Source: Bacillus pseudomycoides
GTDB taxonomy: Bacteria; Bacillota; Bacilli; Bacillales; Bacillaceae_G
Assembly (NCBI RefSeq): GCF_002582035.1
Contig: NZ_NUQE01000019.1
Location: 34,298-74,994, forward strand
Reading direction: 5' to 3'
DNA: 40,697 nucleotides
Below, piece after piece: positions 26,397-35,827 of this stretch; the stretch's first letter is position 1; each line of letters opens with the position of its first letter. The translations under genes were made by a program, and so were the position numbers. The notes under the pieces were generated by a model that worked only from the letters and a program-made list of their open reading frames with translations, did no database searches and had not been told where the DNA came from.

Positions 26397-28505
26397 TTAC
26401 ATTGCTTCTTTCTTTGGTCCGATGACAGAGCGCTCTAAAATCTCTGTTATATCAAGCGTTTGCACGCGCTCTTCTACTTCTTTCGCCTTCGTACCATCGC
26501 TGATCATCGTTAAGCAATACGGGCAGCCCGTACCGATGATCGTCGGTGACGTAGCAAGTGCTTGCTCCGTACGTGCAACGTTAATACGCGAACCAGCAGT
26601 CTCTTCCATCCACATCAGACCGCCGCCCGCTCCGCAGCACATTCCTTTTTCGCGGTTACGCTCCATTTCAATGAGCTTCACGCCTGGAATTGCTTTTAAA
26701 ATATTGCGCGGCGCTTCGTACACTTCGTTGTAGCGTCCTAAATAACAAGAATCGTGATACGTAATCGTTTCTTCTACGCGGTGAACTGGTTTTAAGCGCC
26801 CCTCTTTCACCCACTGTGCTAACAATTCTGTATGATGATAGACTTCCGCTTGTAAGCCAAAGTCCGGATACTCATTTTTAAACGTGTTATACGCATGCGG
26901 ATCGATCGTAATAATTTTCTTCACGCCCGCTTTCTCGAACTCTTCAATGTTCTTGTTCGCCATATCTTGGAAGACAAATTCATTTCCAAGACGGCGCGGC
27001 GTATCACCTGAGTTTTTCTCTTTATTTCCGAGGATAGCAAAGGAAATACCAGCTTCGTTCATCAGCTTCGCAAACGATAACGCAATTTTTTGGCTGCGGT
27101 TATCATATGATCCCATAGAGCCTACCCAGAATAAGTACTCAAACTCTTCGCCTGCTTTCGTTTTCTCTCTCACAGTCGGAATAGAAACTTCTTCTTCCAT
27201 CGTACGCCACGTTTCACGCTCTTTGCGGTTCAGCCCCCAAGGGTTTCCTTGACGCTCGATATTTGTCAGGGCACGCTGCGCTTCTGGGTCCATTTTTCCT
27301 TCTGTTAAAACAAGATAGCGGCGCAAATCAATAATTTTATCAACATGTTCATTCATAACTGGACATTGGTCTTCGCAGTTACGGCACGTTGTACAAGCCC
27401 AAATTTCTGTTTCTGTAATGACATCGCCAATTAAGCTTGGATTGTATGCTAGTGTTGCTGCAGATTCATGTTGTCCATCTCCAGCCGCCATCATCGCTAA
27501 CTGATTACCTTGTGTATTGTTAAATGCAACAGTTGGAACCCATGGTGCGCGCGATGTCACCGCTGCGCCTTTATCTGTTAAATGATCACGCAATTTTAAA
27601 ATTAAATCCATCGGTGATAGCATCTTTCCCGTTCCCGTTGCCGGGCACATATTCGTACAGCGTCCGCACTCTACACATGCGTATAAATCAATAAGCTGTG
27701 TTTGTTTGAAATCTTCAATTTTTCCAACGCCAAATGTTTCTTGTGTTTCATCTTCAAAATCGATTTTTTCTAATTTCCCTGGATTTGTTAAACGGCTAAA
27801 ATATACATTTGCTGGTCCTGCAATTAAATGCGCGTGCTTCGATTGTGGCACGTAAACTAAAAACGTTAACAAAATAAGTAGATGCAGCCACCACGCAAAA
27901 TAGAACACAACAATCGCAGCTGTTTCACCAATTCCAGAAAATAAGTAAGCGATTGCAGAAGCAATTGGTTCACTCCATGATAATTCCTCGCCATGCCAAA
28001 TGATGCCCATTCCGTTACCAAGAAGAACAGATAGCATTAAGCCGCCGATAAAAATTAAAACAAGTCCCGCTTTAAAATTGCGTTTTAAGCGCACAAGTTT
28101 TTCAATATACCTTCTATAAAAAGCCCAAAAGACTGCGATTAAAATGATAAGTGTGACGATTTCTTGGAAGAATGTAAATGCAGGGTATAGTGGTCCAAGT
28201 GGAAGATGCGATCCTGGTGCTAAACCTTTCCATATGAAGTCAATTGCTCCAAACTGGACAAGAATAAATCCGTAAAAAAACATAACATGCATGATACCGC
28301 TCTTTTTATCTTTGAGAAGCTTCTTTTGTCCGAAGACATTCCCCTTAATAAGATCCCATCTTTCTTTAAAGCGGCGATCAAATTCTACTTTCTTTCCCAA
28401 TTGTATGTAGGTAATCCGCGTTCGTATGAGATATACAAATAAATATGCTGCATACGCTATGATGGCGATTGTCGCCAACCAATTCACAATTAATAAGCTA
28501 TTCAT
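26397..28505 (-). CDS. fadF: Iron-sulfur membrane oxidoreductase FadF (ETF:menaquinone oxidoreductase type)
   Basis: A 702-residue membrane protein predicted to take electrons from ETF, reduced by acyl-CoA dehydrogenases, to menaquinone. The N-terminal half has several membrane helices (about 8-28, 72-90, 112-130, 148-163, 195-218) with histidines that could bind heme. Two 4Fe-4S motifs follow: Cys277, 280, 283, 287 and Cys371, 374, 377, 381. The C-terminal part has two CCG-type cysteine-rich domains (HDSCYLGRY and MCCGAGGGLMW). The ribosome binding site GAGAGGGG precedes ATG. The promoter overlaps a FadR-like operator. Assignment of the electron acceptor is by family. Confidence 0.92.
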   Translation of the reverse strand: MNSLLIVNWLATIAIIAYAAYLFVYLIRTRITYIQLGKKVEFDRRFKERWDLIKGNVFGQKKLLKDKKSGIMHVMFFYGFILVQFGAIDFIWKGLAPGSHLPLGPLYPAFTFFQEIVTLIILIAVFWAFYRRYIEKLVRLKRNFKAGLVLIFIGGLMLSVLLGNGMGIIWHGEELSWSEPIASAIAYLFSGIGETAAIVVFYFAWWLHLLILLTFLVYVPQSKHAHLIAGPANVYFSRLTNPGKLEKIDFEDETQETFGVGKIEDFKQTQLIDLYACVECGRCTNMCPATGTGKMLSPMDLILKLRDHLTDKGAAVTSRAPWVPTVAFNNTQGNQLAMMAAGDGQHESAATLAYNPSLIGDVITETEIWACTTCRNCEDQCPVMNEHVDKIIDLRRYLVLTEGKMDPEAQRALTNIERQGNPWGLNRKERETWRTMEEEVSIPTVREKTKAGEEFEYLFWVGSMGSYDNRSQKIALSFAKLMNEAGISFAILGNKEKNSGDTPRRLGNEFVFQDMANKNIEEFEKAGVKKIITIDPHAYNTFKNEYPDFGLQAEVYHHTELLAQWVKEGRLKPVHRVEETITYHDSCYLGRYNEVYEAPRNILKAIPGVKLIEMERNREKGMCCGAGGGLMWMEETAGSRINVARTEQALATSPTIIGTGCPYCLTMISDGTKAKEVEERVQTLDITEILERSVIGPKKEAM

Positions 28506-28839
28506 GTTTCTGCCAACCCCTCTCCGTATAATATTCCCTTTTTCGAATCTTCAAAAATAAATAATTTTCTGAATTTATAGTCCCTATTTCCATTATATGA
28601 TGAGTGAGCATTCAGTCAACAGTTTTTTGTTATACAACAACATATTTTTTCTATCTCCCTTGTACAATCCCCTTCTCTCCTCCATCTACAGCTCATGAAA
28701 ATAAAAAGTCATCCCAGAATAGAATCGCTTTCCATGCTTTTGCTTACAATATAAGTACTATTTACAAAACAACATGAGCCTTACTCTTATCGCTCACCGA
28801 TGTTGAAATAAAAATGAATATAGCGGAGGGAATGAATAC
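28506..28839. other. Divergent intergenic region between fadF and cardiolipin synthase
   Basis: The fadF side holds a clear promoter and operator (28592-28619) and a leader of about 80 bases. The rest, 28620-28839, is AT-rich with no strong hairpin. A usable promoter for the plus-strand gene was not identified with confidence. The ribosome binding site GGAGGG at 28825-28830 belongs to the cardiolipin synthase gene. Confidence 0.6.
28592..28619 (-). promoter_or_regulatory. fadF promoter with a palindromic operator in the spacer
   Basis: On the minus strand TTGACT (28619-28614), a 16-base spacer and TATAAT (28597-28592). The spacer contains the palindrome TGAATGCTCACTCA (28614-28601), overlapping the last base of the -35 box. 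A repressor bound there would block RNA polymerase. The palindrome matches the one before the thiolase gene in the pattern TGARYG-NN-CRYTCA. Confidence 0.78.
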
Positions 28840-30033
28840 ATGAATTTTTTATTTCTCTTCCTTATCTTTCTCGTATTTTGGATACCTTTCGACTTCATAT
28901 ATGGAAGAAAACATCATTTAAAACAACTTAAACCTCGTTCATTTCCTTTGCGCCATAGTAACTTTACACTCTATACATATGGCCAAACATTATATAAGGA
29001 GCTATTTACTGATATAAAACAGGCTAAGCATCACGTACATATTTTATTTTTTATCGTAAAAAACGATGAGATTAGCCATACTTTTTTACAGCTTTTAATG
29101 GAAAAAGCACAGCAAGGTATTGAAGTACGCCTTCTCCTTGATCGCATTGGCAGCCACCATTTACCAAAGCAAACGATTCGTAAATTAAAACAACATGGCA
29201 TACATTTTTCATTTTGTCATAAAATCCGTCTCCCGTTTCTCTTTTTTTCCGTTAATCAACGGAACCATAGGAAAATTACAATTATTGACGGAAAAATCGG
29301 CTATATCGGAGGCTTTAATATCGGTGAAGAATACCTAGGTCATAATGCTGCGCTCGGCCCGTGGCGTGATTACCATTTACGCCTTACCGGAGAAGGAGTA
29401 CAGGACTTACAAACACAGTTTCTACACGATTGGCGCGATGATACAAATGAAGACCTACTGCATAAAAATGATTACTTTCCAATACTAGAAAAGGGGGAAA
29501 CTTCCCATCAGTTCGTACCAACTGACGGCGCTTATTTACAACAAACATTTCTCGATTTAATTGAAAATGCAACAAAAGAGCTATATATCGGTACGCCCTA
29601 TTTTATCCCTGGGAAAAAGCTAATGAATGCATTGCTGCGCGCAAAAAAACGAGGCATTCGCATTACCATCCTCGTACCTAAAAAAGCGGATCATCCATTT
29701 GTTCGTGAAGCAAAACTCCCGTATTGCCGGAAGCTTATTGAAGCAGGCTGTCATATTTACGAATTTCAAGATGGATTTTTTCATGCGAAAATTGTAATGA
29801 TAGATGGCTGTATTTGTGATATTGGAACTGCGAATTTTGATATGAGAAGCTTATATCTGAACCATGAAATCAATTGTATATTATATGGATCACCGTTTTT
29901 AGAACAAGTGAAGAAAGAAATCAATCAAGACTTAGAAGCTTCCACTTTACTTTCATTTGAAGATGTTTCTCCTCACTCTCTTTTAAACAAAGGCAAAGAA
30001 TGGATTGGAACAGTCTTTTCCTTTTTCTTATAA
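28840..30033 (+). CDS. Cardiolipin synthase-like phospholipase D family protein
   Basis: A 397-residue membrane enzyme with one N-terminal membrane helix (residues 2-22) and two phospholipase D motifs: HRKITIID near residue 146 followed by [15 protein letters not shown], and HAKIVMID near residue 315 followed by [17 protein letters not shown]. Such enzymes make cardiolipin from two phosphatidylglycerols. It is shorter than the major Cls (about 480-510 residues) because it has only one helix, like B. subtilis YwjE, which lies beside fadF in that genome too. Start ATG at 28840 with GGAGGG 9 bases upstream. The uvsE remnant follows 22 bases later. Confidence 0.9.
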   Translation: MNFLFLFLIFLVFWIPFDFIYGRKHHLKQLKPRSFPLRHSNFTLYTYGQTLYKELFTDIKQAKHHVHILFFIVKNDEISHTFLQLLMEKAQQGIEVRLLLDRIGSHHLPKQTIRKLKQHGIHFSFCHKIRLPFLFFSVNQRNHRKITIIDGKIGYIGGFNIGEEYLGHNAALGPWRDYHLRLTGEGVQDLQTQFLHDWRDDTNEDLLHKNDYFPILEKGETSHQFVPTDGAYLQQTFLDLIENATKELYIGTPYFIPGKKLMNALLRAKKRGIRITILVPKKADHPFVREAKLPYCRKLIEAGCHIYEFQDGFFHAKIVMIDGCICDIGTANFDMRSLYLNHEINCILYGSPFLEQVKKEINQDLEASTLLSFEDVSPHSLLNKGKEWIGTVFSFFL

Positions 30034-30055
30034 ATACATGAAAGGCGAGATACGT

Positions 30056-30364
30056 ATGAAAATAAGATTTGGTTATGTCTCACATGCACTTGCATTGTGG
30101 GACTGTTCTCCTGCAAAAACAATGACATTTACAAGATGGGAACAATTGAACAAGCAAGAACGCGATGAAAAATTATATGATGTGGCAAAACAAAACATTT
30201 TACATACAAATATTCAAAACTTCCTATCCATAGCAAAAGAACTGAATCAAGACTTCGATATTATGATTGAAAGTAAACAAAAAGATTTAGCACTTTTCAA
30301 ATTAATAGAGGATCTCCCATCTATAAGAGGAATAAAACGAAGGACCAGTGCTGCACTTGAATGA
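30056..30364 (+). pseudogene. uvsE: UV DNA damage endonuclease (UvsE) with a large in-frame internal deletion
   Basis: A 102-residue open frame that starts with the N-terminus of UvsE/UvdE endonucleases ([19 protein letters not shown], on to [11 protein letters not shown] at residue 53) and jumps directly to the C-terminal part ([20 protein letters not shown], then [10 protein letters not shown]). Family members are about 300-320 residues with a TIM barrel, so roughly 200 central residues are missing, including most metal-binding His and Asp residues. One likely ligand, Glu72 in IMIESKQKD, remains. The frame is kept across the junction near base 30212. The ribosome binding site AAAGGCGAG is intact. 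It cannot be a working endonuclease; whether the short protein is made is unknown. B. subtilis uvsE is likewise next to the ywjE gene. Confidence 0.8.
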
Positions 30365-30451
30365 TAATTATTTACGATATCTTCATAATCTCTCAAACAC
30401 ATTATATGTTATTATCTGTATATACCACTTTTAACGAATTGGAGTTATGTT

Positions 30452-33145
30452 ATGCGAAAGCAGAAAAAATATATTACTTTTGTTTCTATTTACATTCTGG
30501 TATTTCTCATATGGATTTTAGTAGTTCCTTCACACACTTCTAGTAAAGAATGGGGAATTCTTTTCTTTTTTAATTTTGCTGCTATCATTTCCTTTTTAGG
30601 ATTATTAAAAGCAATTTATGTTAGTAAAAAACCAACAAAAATACTTTGGTTACTCATTTTATGTACATGTATATCCGGCTTCATAATGGAAATCACCTTA
30701 TTTTCAAAAACTTTATCTATTTATAAACAAGAAATGTTTTCCTATGACGCTGTACCTTTTTTCCTTTTGCAATATGCTTTATTGTTTACCGCTCTCAGCT
30801 ATGAATTTATACATAAACAACCAATAACTACATTTTTACAATTTTTATTTGATAGTGTGTTTATTATCATAATGACCCTCTACTTTATGTTTAACATTAT
30901 ATTGGATCTCGAAACTATAAAGGATTTGTCCCTAAATACGGCGATGATAACCTTTTATTTCATTGCGCAATCTCTCGTTGTATATGCCGTAATTAGCTTA
31001 TGCAAAAGTGAACAGCGATACACAGTTAGTAGAAAGATATTAATCGGGGCGTTTTTTATCACCCTCGTATACGGATATGTATATTTGTATCAAGAGGCTA
31101 GGGGCGTTTATCTTTCATCTGAATTCACTTACTTTGTTCATACTACTTCTCTTTTATTAATTGGATTATCTAGCCTCCTATACAAACAAAAGGACAAAGC
31201 ACTACAAGTAAACAATCAGAAATACAATCGTTTCAATTATGTTCGTTTCTTTCTTCCTTATGTAAGCATTCTTGTAATCCTATTTTTTATGTTATCCAAT
31301 GCAGTGAAAGGAAAAGAGCTATTCATAGGATTAGCCATTCCTCTCGTATTGCTATTCTTTCGGCAGATGCTTATGTGGAAAGAAAATAAACAATTATTAT
31401 ATACATATCAAAGTTTAAACGAACAATTAGAAGTAAAAGTACAAGAAGGTATTCGGGCACTTTCCAAAAGCGAACAGCAATATAAATCGTTATTTGAAGA
31501 ACATCCAGATGCTGTTTTCTCACTCGATATGGACGGGAATTTTCAACATGCAAACTGGGCCTGTACAAACTTATTCGAATCTTACTATAACGAATTTATT
31601 GGGCATTCTTTCTTACATTTCATTGTAGATGAAGATCGTTTTGAAGCACAGACTGCCCTGCACATTGCAAAAGAGGGACTTCCCCAAACATTCGAAGTAC
31701 GAACATACACAAAAACGGGGATATATCATTACTTGTATATCACACTAATACCAACAACTGTTGAAGAAAAAATTATTGGTATGTTTGGTATTGCTCGTGA
31801 TGTTACAGAGCTGAAAATAAAACAACAACAAGTCGAACACATGGCGTTTCATGATGCGCTAACTGGACTTCCAAACCGCAGGAAGTTTGAAGAGGAATTA
31901 TTAACAGCATTACAAGATGCACATAAACGAGATACAACTGTTTCTGTCTTGTTTTTAGACTTAGATCGATTTAAGAAAATTAATGATCGGCTTGGTCACG
32001 ATGTGGGTGATTTGCTCTTAATTGAAGTAGCCAATCGACTTCAGAGCTGTTTACGACCAAAAGATGTTGTTGCTCGTCAAGGGGGAGATGAATTTACAAT
32101 CTTCTTACCAGATACCTTCTCAAAACAAGGAACTTCTCTTATAGCAAATCGCTTGTTACAAGAATTAAACAAGCCGATTTTTATTAAAGAATATGAACTC
32201 ACAATAACACCAAGTATTGGTATTGCAATTTATCCGTTTGATGGAACCAATGCCACGGAGTTAATGAAACATGCTGATATCGCCATGTATCGGGCAAAAG
32301 CAGCTGGAAAAAACAAATTCATCTTCTTCTCAAAAGAAATGAGTATTGTTGAACATGAGACACACTTTCTTGAAAGTGAACTTATTAAAGCACTAGAGCA
32401 TAATGAATTTTACTTGCAATATCAGCCACAAGTAAATACAAAGTCAAAAGAAATCATTGGGTTTGAAGCACTCGTTCGATGGAAACATCCAAAACTCGGT
32501 ATTGTTTCCCCCACACAGTTTATTCCAATCGCTGAGGAAACTGGATTTATTATTCGTCTCGGGGAATGGGTTCTTCGCACTGCCTGTAAGCAAGCGAAAG
32601 AGTGGCATCAAAACGGATTTTCTCATCTAAAAGTAGGTGTCAATTTATCACCCGCTCAGTTTAATCATGATGATTTAATCCCAACGATCTCTCAAATTCT
32701 GAAGGAAACACAATTACCTCCAGAAGCGCTAGATTTAGAAATTACAGAAAGTATTGCGATTAATAAAGAGCAAACGGTAATTGAAAAGTTGAAACAAATG
32801 CATCAACTAGGCGTTAAAATTTCAATCGATGATTTTGGCACTGGATACAGCTCACTATCTTATTTAACGAAATATCCAATTCATACATTGAAAATTGCAC
32901 GTGAGTTTATTAAAGAAATTGAAAATAATCCGCTTGAAGAAGCAATTACATCTTCAATTATTACACTAGCAAAAAATTTACAATTAACTGTAATCGCTGA
33001 AGGAGTGGAGACCACCGAGCAATGGTCATTTTTAGATGATAAACAGTGCGACCAAATTCAAGGCTTCTTAATTAGCAAACCTGTCTATGCCGAAGAAGTA
33101 TGGGGGTTGTTACAAAAAGAAGTACAGATTCAAACAACAGAATGA
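30452..33145 (+). CDS. Membrane PAS-GGDEF-EAL cyclic-di-GMP protein
   Basis: An 897-residue membrane protein. Residues 1 to about 310 form eight or more predicted membrane helices, about 340-460 a PAS domain (FEEHPDAVFSLDMDG onward), 465-630 a GGDEF domain and 640-885 an EAL domain. The GGDEF signature is intact (Gly544-Phe548) with an inhibitory-site RPKD five residues before it (Arg535-Asp538), so cyclase activity with product inhibition is possible. In the EAL domain EALVRW (Glu672), VNLSPAQF, DLEITES, SIDDFGTG and AEGVET are present, but the usual LKIDR reads LKIAR (Ala816). The ribosome binding site GGAG precedes ATG by 7 bases. It probably controls motility or biofilm through c-di-GMP. 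Confidence 0.9.
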   Translation: MRKQKKYITFVSIYILVFLIWILVVPSHTSSKEWGILFFFNFAAIISFLGLLKAIYVSKKPTKILWLLILCTCISGFIMEITLFSKTLSIYKQEMFSYDAVPFFLLQYALLFTALSYEFIHKQPITTFLQFLFDSVFIIIMTLYFMFNIILDLETIKDLSLNTAMITFYFIAQSLVVYAVISLCKSEQRYTVSRKILIGAFFITLVYGYVYLYQEARGVYLSSEFTYFVHTTSLLLIGLSSLLYKQKDKALQVNNQKYNRFNYVRFFLPYVSILVILFFMLSNAVKGKELFIGLAIPLVLLFFRQMLMWKENKQLLYTYQSLNEQLEVKVQEGIRALSKSEQQYKSLFEEHPDAVFSLDMDGNFQHANWACTNLFESYYNEFIGHSFLHFIVDEDRFEAQTALHIAKEGLPQTFEVRTYTKTGIYHYLYITLIPTTVEEKIIGMFGIARDVTELKIKQQQVEHMAFHDALTGLPNRRKFEEELLTALQDAHKRDTTVSVLFLDLDRFKKINDRLGHDVGDLLLIEVANRLQSCLRPKDVVARQGGDEFTIFLPDTFSKQGTSLIANRLLQELNKPIFIKEYELTITPSIGIAIYPFDGTNATELMKHADIAMYRAKAAGKNKFIFFSKEMSIVEHETHFLESELIKALEHNEFYLQYQPQVNTKSKEIIGFEALVRWKHPKLGIVSPTQFIPIAEETGFIIRLGEWVLRTACKQAKEWHQNGFSHLKVGVNLSPAQFNHDDLIPTISQILKETQLPPEALDLEITESIAINKEQTVIEKLKQMHQLGVKISIDDFGTGYSSLSYLTKYPIHTLKIAREFIKEIENNPLEEAITSSIITLAKNLQLTVIAEGVETTEQWSFLDDKQCDQIQGFLISKPVYAEEVWGLLQKEVQIQTTE

Positions 33146-33214
33146 GTACGATTTCACAATATACGACGTAGACCTAGGTAAGTAACTGGTTCGTTTAATG
33201 GGGAGAAAACTAAA

Positions 33215-33240
33215 AAGGCGTTGCCCAAAAGCAATGCCTT
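33215..33240 (+). terminator. Terminator of the GGDEF-EAL gene
   Basis: AAGGCGTTGC (33215-33224) pairs with GCAATGCCTT (33231-33240) with one G-U pair, followed by CTTCTCTT. It stands 70 bases after the stop. Confidence 0.7.
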
Positions 33241-33365
33241 CTTCTCTTATTGTGATTAAATCACTATGCTTCTGTATTAACTTCAGACACTCCAAAATGT
33301 ATGTTATTTACTGTTTTTTCCCTCTAAACCGAACCCATTACTAGGAAAGACCGTTGTTTCTATTC

Positions 33366-33968
33366 TCATATCCACCCTTTTTCTTCAGCAATTGCAATTG
33401 CCTCAATCCGATTTTTTGCATTTAATTTCGTTAACACATCAGAAATATAGTTTCGAACTGTTCCAGATGACAAGTATAGTGTTTTTGCAATTTCGTTTGC
33501 CGTTTTTCCTTCTTTCGCTAACAAGAGAACCTCTTTTTCCCTATCTGTTAACGGATTTTGTTCTTGCCAAAGCCCAAACATGAGCTCAGGAGAAATTTCT
33601 CGTTTTCCATTCATTACATTCCGAATTGCCGCTGCAAGATCTTCACTTGGACTATCTTTTAATAAATACCCATGCACGTTTGCTTTCATCGCTCGCTCGA
33701 AATAACCAGGACGGGCAAATGTTGTTAAAATCATAACTCTACACTGTGAATGTTGTTTTCGTAACGTTTCAGCCACATCTAATCCGCTCTGAATCGGCAT
33801 TTCAATGTCCATAATACTAACATCTGGCTGTAGTTTTTCAATTAGTTGCAAAGCCGCTTCTCCGTTTTCTGCCTGTCCAACAACCTCAATATCATCTTCT
33901 AAATCAAGCAAAGCTCCTAATGCCCCGCGAAGCATACGCTGATCTTCTGCAATGATGATTCGAATCAT
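33366..33968 (-). CDS. LuxR/NarL-type response regulator (DesR-like)
   Basis: A 200-residue transcription factor. The receiver domain (1-120) has the acidic pair Glu8-Asp9, the phosphorylated Asp54 in SIMDIEMPIQSG, Thr in ILTTFARPGYF and Lys in GYLLKDSPSEDL. The C-terminal LuxR helix-turn-helix runs from about 135 (NPLTDREKEVLLLAKEGKTA) to 195. Its ATG overlaps the stop of the histidine kinase by 4 bases (ATGA), so the two are a cognate pair. Size and motifs are those of DesR, YvfU and LnrK. The likely target is the promoter of its own ABC operon. Confidence 0.9.
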   Translation of the reverse strand: MIRIIIAEDQRMLRGALGALLDLEDDIEVVGQAENGEAALQLIEKLQPDVSIMDIEMPIQSGLDVAETLRKQHSQCRVMILTTFARPGYFERAMKANVHGYLLKDSPSEDLAAAIRNVMNGKREISPELMFGLWQEQNPLTDREKEVLLLAKEGKTANEIAKTLYLSSGTVRNYISDVLTKLNAKNRIEAIAIAEEKGWI

Positions 33969-35092
33969 GCTCTCACCCCATCTTTCCCTGTTCTTATAAC
34001 AATTGGTACATGTATTGTTAACATCGTTCCATCATGAATATCATCTAGCTCAAGTACTCCATCAATAAGAGCCAATCGTTCTCTCATCCCAAGAATGCCA
34101 TTCCCATCATGATTTTTTTGTAGTCCGATTCCATTGTCCTTTACTTGTAAAAGCAATTTCCCTTGTGTTTCAAGTAAAGTAACCACACACGTTGTTGCCT
34201 TGCTATGTTTTACAACATTTGTCACCGCTTCGCGTAAACACATTCCTAAAAGGTTTTGCTCTAGCGGTGATAATACATTCGTACTTGTCTCCTGCTTCAC
34301 TTCTAATGATATATTGGCCGCTTGAAGAATCACCTTCACTTGTTCTAGCTCTTCTTCCACTGTAATCATACGCATATCAGAAATTAATTCCCGCAATTGT
34401 TTTAACGCATTTCTTGATGTTTGCGTAATTTCCTTTGCTTCTAGACAAGCACGTTCTGGATTTTTCACAATAAGCTTCTCAACAAGCTGACTTTTTAATG
34501 TAATAAGTGATAACGTATGTCCTAATGTATCATGTAAATCTCTCGCAATACGCTGGCGTTCTTCTCTCTTCACTAAATCACGAATTTGTTCATTCGCTTC
34601 ACTTAATTGTGTTCTTAATACCTTTTTTTGATTAAAATTCCGCATGCCAAATGGCGTAACAATCATTAAAATAAACATCGGGATTGCAGTTATAGCAGAC
34701 GCGTTTGTAAACTCGCGCATGTTCACCAACATAAAAGAAACAATCATTACGATTAAAAGGAAAAACAACAGTCGAAATTGTTTTTTTGTCGGTGCAAATC
34801 CCATTGCGTTTGCTGTATAGAATCCAAAGAAAATCATATATGGGTTATAAAACGTACTAAATAAGAATGTAATTACAAGTTGAATACACGCCCACATAAT
34901 AAATGTCTTTGGTACAAAGTAAAGCTGACGGTATGCAATAACAAAAAGTACAAGCATCCCGCCTCCTAATATCAATTTCCAATTTGATTGCCCCATCAAG
35001 TAATAAAGAGGAAACAACAAGTACACGAGCCATATATAAGGGAACAAGCCCATATGTTTTGGAAAAACTTCAAACTGTTTCTTTTCGATCAT
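33965..35092 (-). CDS. Sensor histidine kinase (HisKA_3, DesK-like)
   Basis: A 375-residue membrane kinase. Residues about 16-150 form five membrane helices with almost no external loops, so signals are likely sensed in the membrane. His187 in RIARDLHDTLGH is the phosphorylated residue, followed by the ATPase domain with CLREAVTNVVKHSKAT (N box) and NGIGL...GNGILGMRERLALIDG (G boxes). Length and layout match DesK, YvfT and LnrJ. It begins right after the permease stop (TAAATG) and overlaps the response regulator gene. In relatives such kinases sense membrane fluidity or polyene-type antibiotics; the ligand here is not known. Confidence 0.9.
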   Translation of the reverse strand: MIEKKQFEVFPKHMGLFPYIWLVYLLFPLYYLMGQSNWKLILGGGMLVLFVIAYRQLYFVPKTFIMWACIQLVITFLFSTFYNPYMIFFGFYTANAMGFAPTKKQFRLLFFLLIVMIVSFMLVNMREFTNASAITAIPMFILMIVTPFGMRNFNQKKVLRTQLSEANEQIRDLVKREERQRIARDLHDTLGHTLSLITLKSQLVEKLIVKNPERACLEAKEITQTSRNALKQLRELISDMRMITVEEELEQVKVILQAANISLEVKQETSTNVLSPLEQNLLGMCLREAVTNVVKHSKATTCVVTLLETQGKLLLQVKDNGIGLQKNHDGNGILGMRERLALIDGVLELDDIHDGTMLTIHVPIVIRTGKDGVRA

Positions 35093-35827
35093 TTATACCG
35101 CTTCCTGTCTCTTTCTTATATATATTGATAATACAACAAAGGCAATGAAATAACCTCCTAATATTGCAGCATTCTCCCAGCCAATTGCCTTACCAGCAAC
35201 AATATCCCAAGCTCCGCTTCCGAAGCGATATGTCGGTGTCCACTCCCCGATACTTCTTAACATCTTTGGTAATACTTCAATTGGCATCCATAAACCACCT
35301 AGAATGGCTAAACACATATTTAAAATATTTGCTAGCCCAGCAGCCGCATCAGCTTTCTTAATCGAACCAATTACCGTTCCCAGCGCTAAAAATGGCGTAA
35401 CGCCAATTAACAACCATAATCCAGCCCCAACCCACTGTCCAATCGTTAACTGTACATCATTAATTAATATTCCCGCGATAAAAATAACTACAATCGAAAA
35501 AGCATTTACAAGTGTTTGCGCAACAATTTTTGCAGATAAATACGATCCTTCTGGCAGTGGTGTAATTTGTAAAAGCTGTGTCCATCCTTGCCCTCTTTCT
35601 TGTGAAAGACGAACGCCAAAACTAAAAAGTGCTGTTCCTACAATACTAAAAGTAGCCATTGAAATTAAATAGTGTGCTTTCCATGCATCTCCGTTGTCCG
35701 GTACTGACACGACATTTGTAAAAATGTAATAAAACATAACTGGCATTAATAACGAGAAAAAGATAAATAATTTATTGCGAAACGTACGTAATATTTCTAT
35801 TTTACATTGCATCCAAAACGCTCTCAT
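35093..35827 (-). CDS. ABC-2 type transporter permease
   Basis: A 244-residue membrane protein with six predicted helices of the ABC-2 family (about 18-38, 52-72, 105-130, 138-160, 168-190, 222-240). It has the conserved GVTPFLALGTVIGS stretch near residue 145 before the fifth helix. It partners the ATPase gene, whose stop its ATG overlaps by 4 bases, to form an exporter, probably for a lipid or a membrane-active antibiotic. The layout ATPase, permease, kinase, regulator equals B. subtilis yvfRSTU. Confidence 0.9.
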   Translation of the reverse strand: MRAFWMQCKIEILRTFRNKLFIFFSLLMPVMFYYIFTNVVSVPDNGDAWKAHYLISMATFSIVGTALFSFGVRLSQERGQGWTQLLQITPLPEGSYLSAKIVAQTLVNAFSIVVIFIAGILINDVQLTIGQWVGAGLWLLIGVTPFLALGTVIGSIKKADAAAGLANILNMCLAILGGLWMPIEVLPKMLRSIGEWTPTYRFGSGAWDIVAGKAIGWENAAILGGYFIAFVVLSIYIRKRQEAV

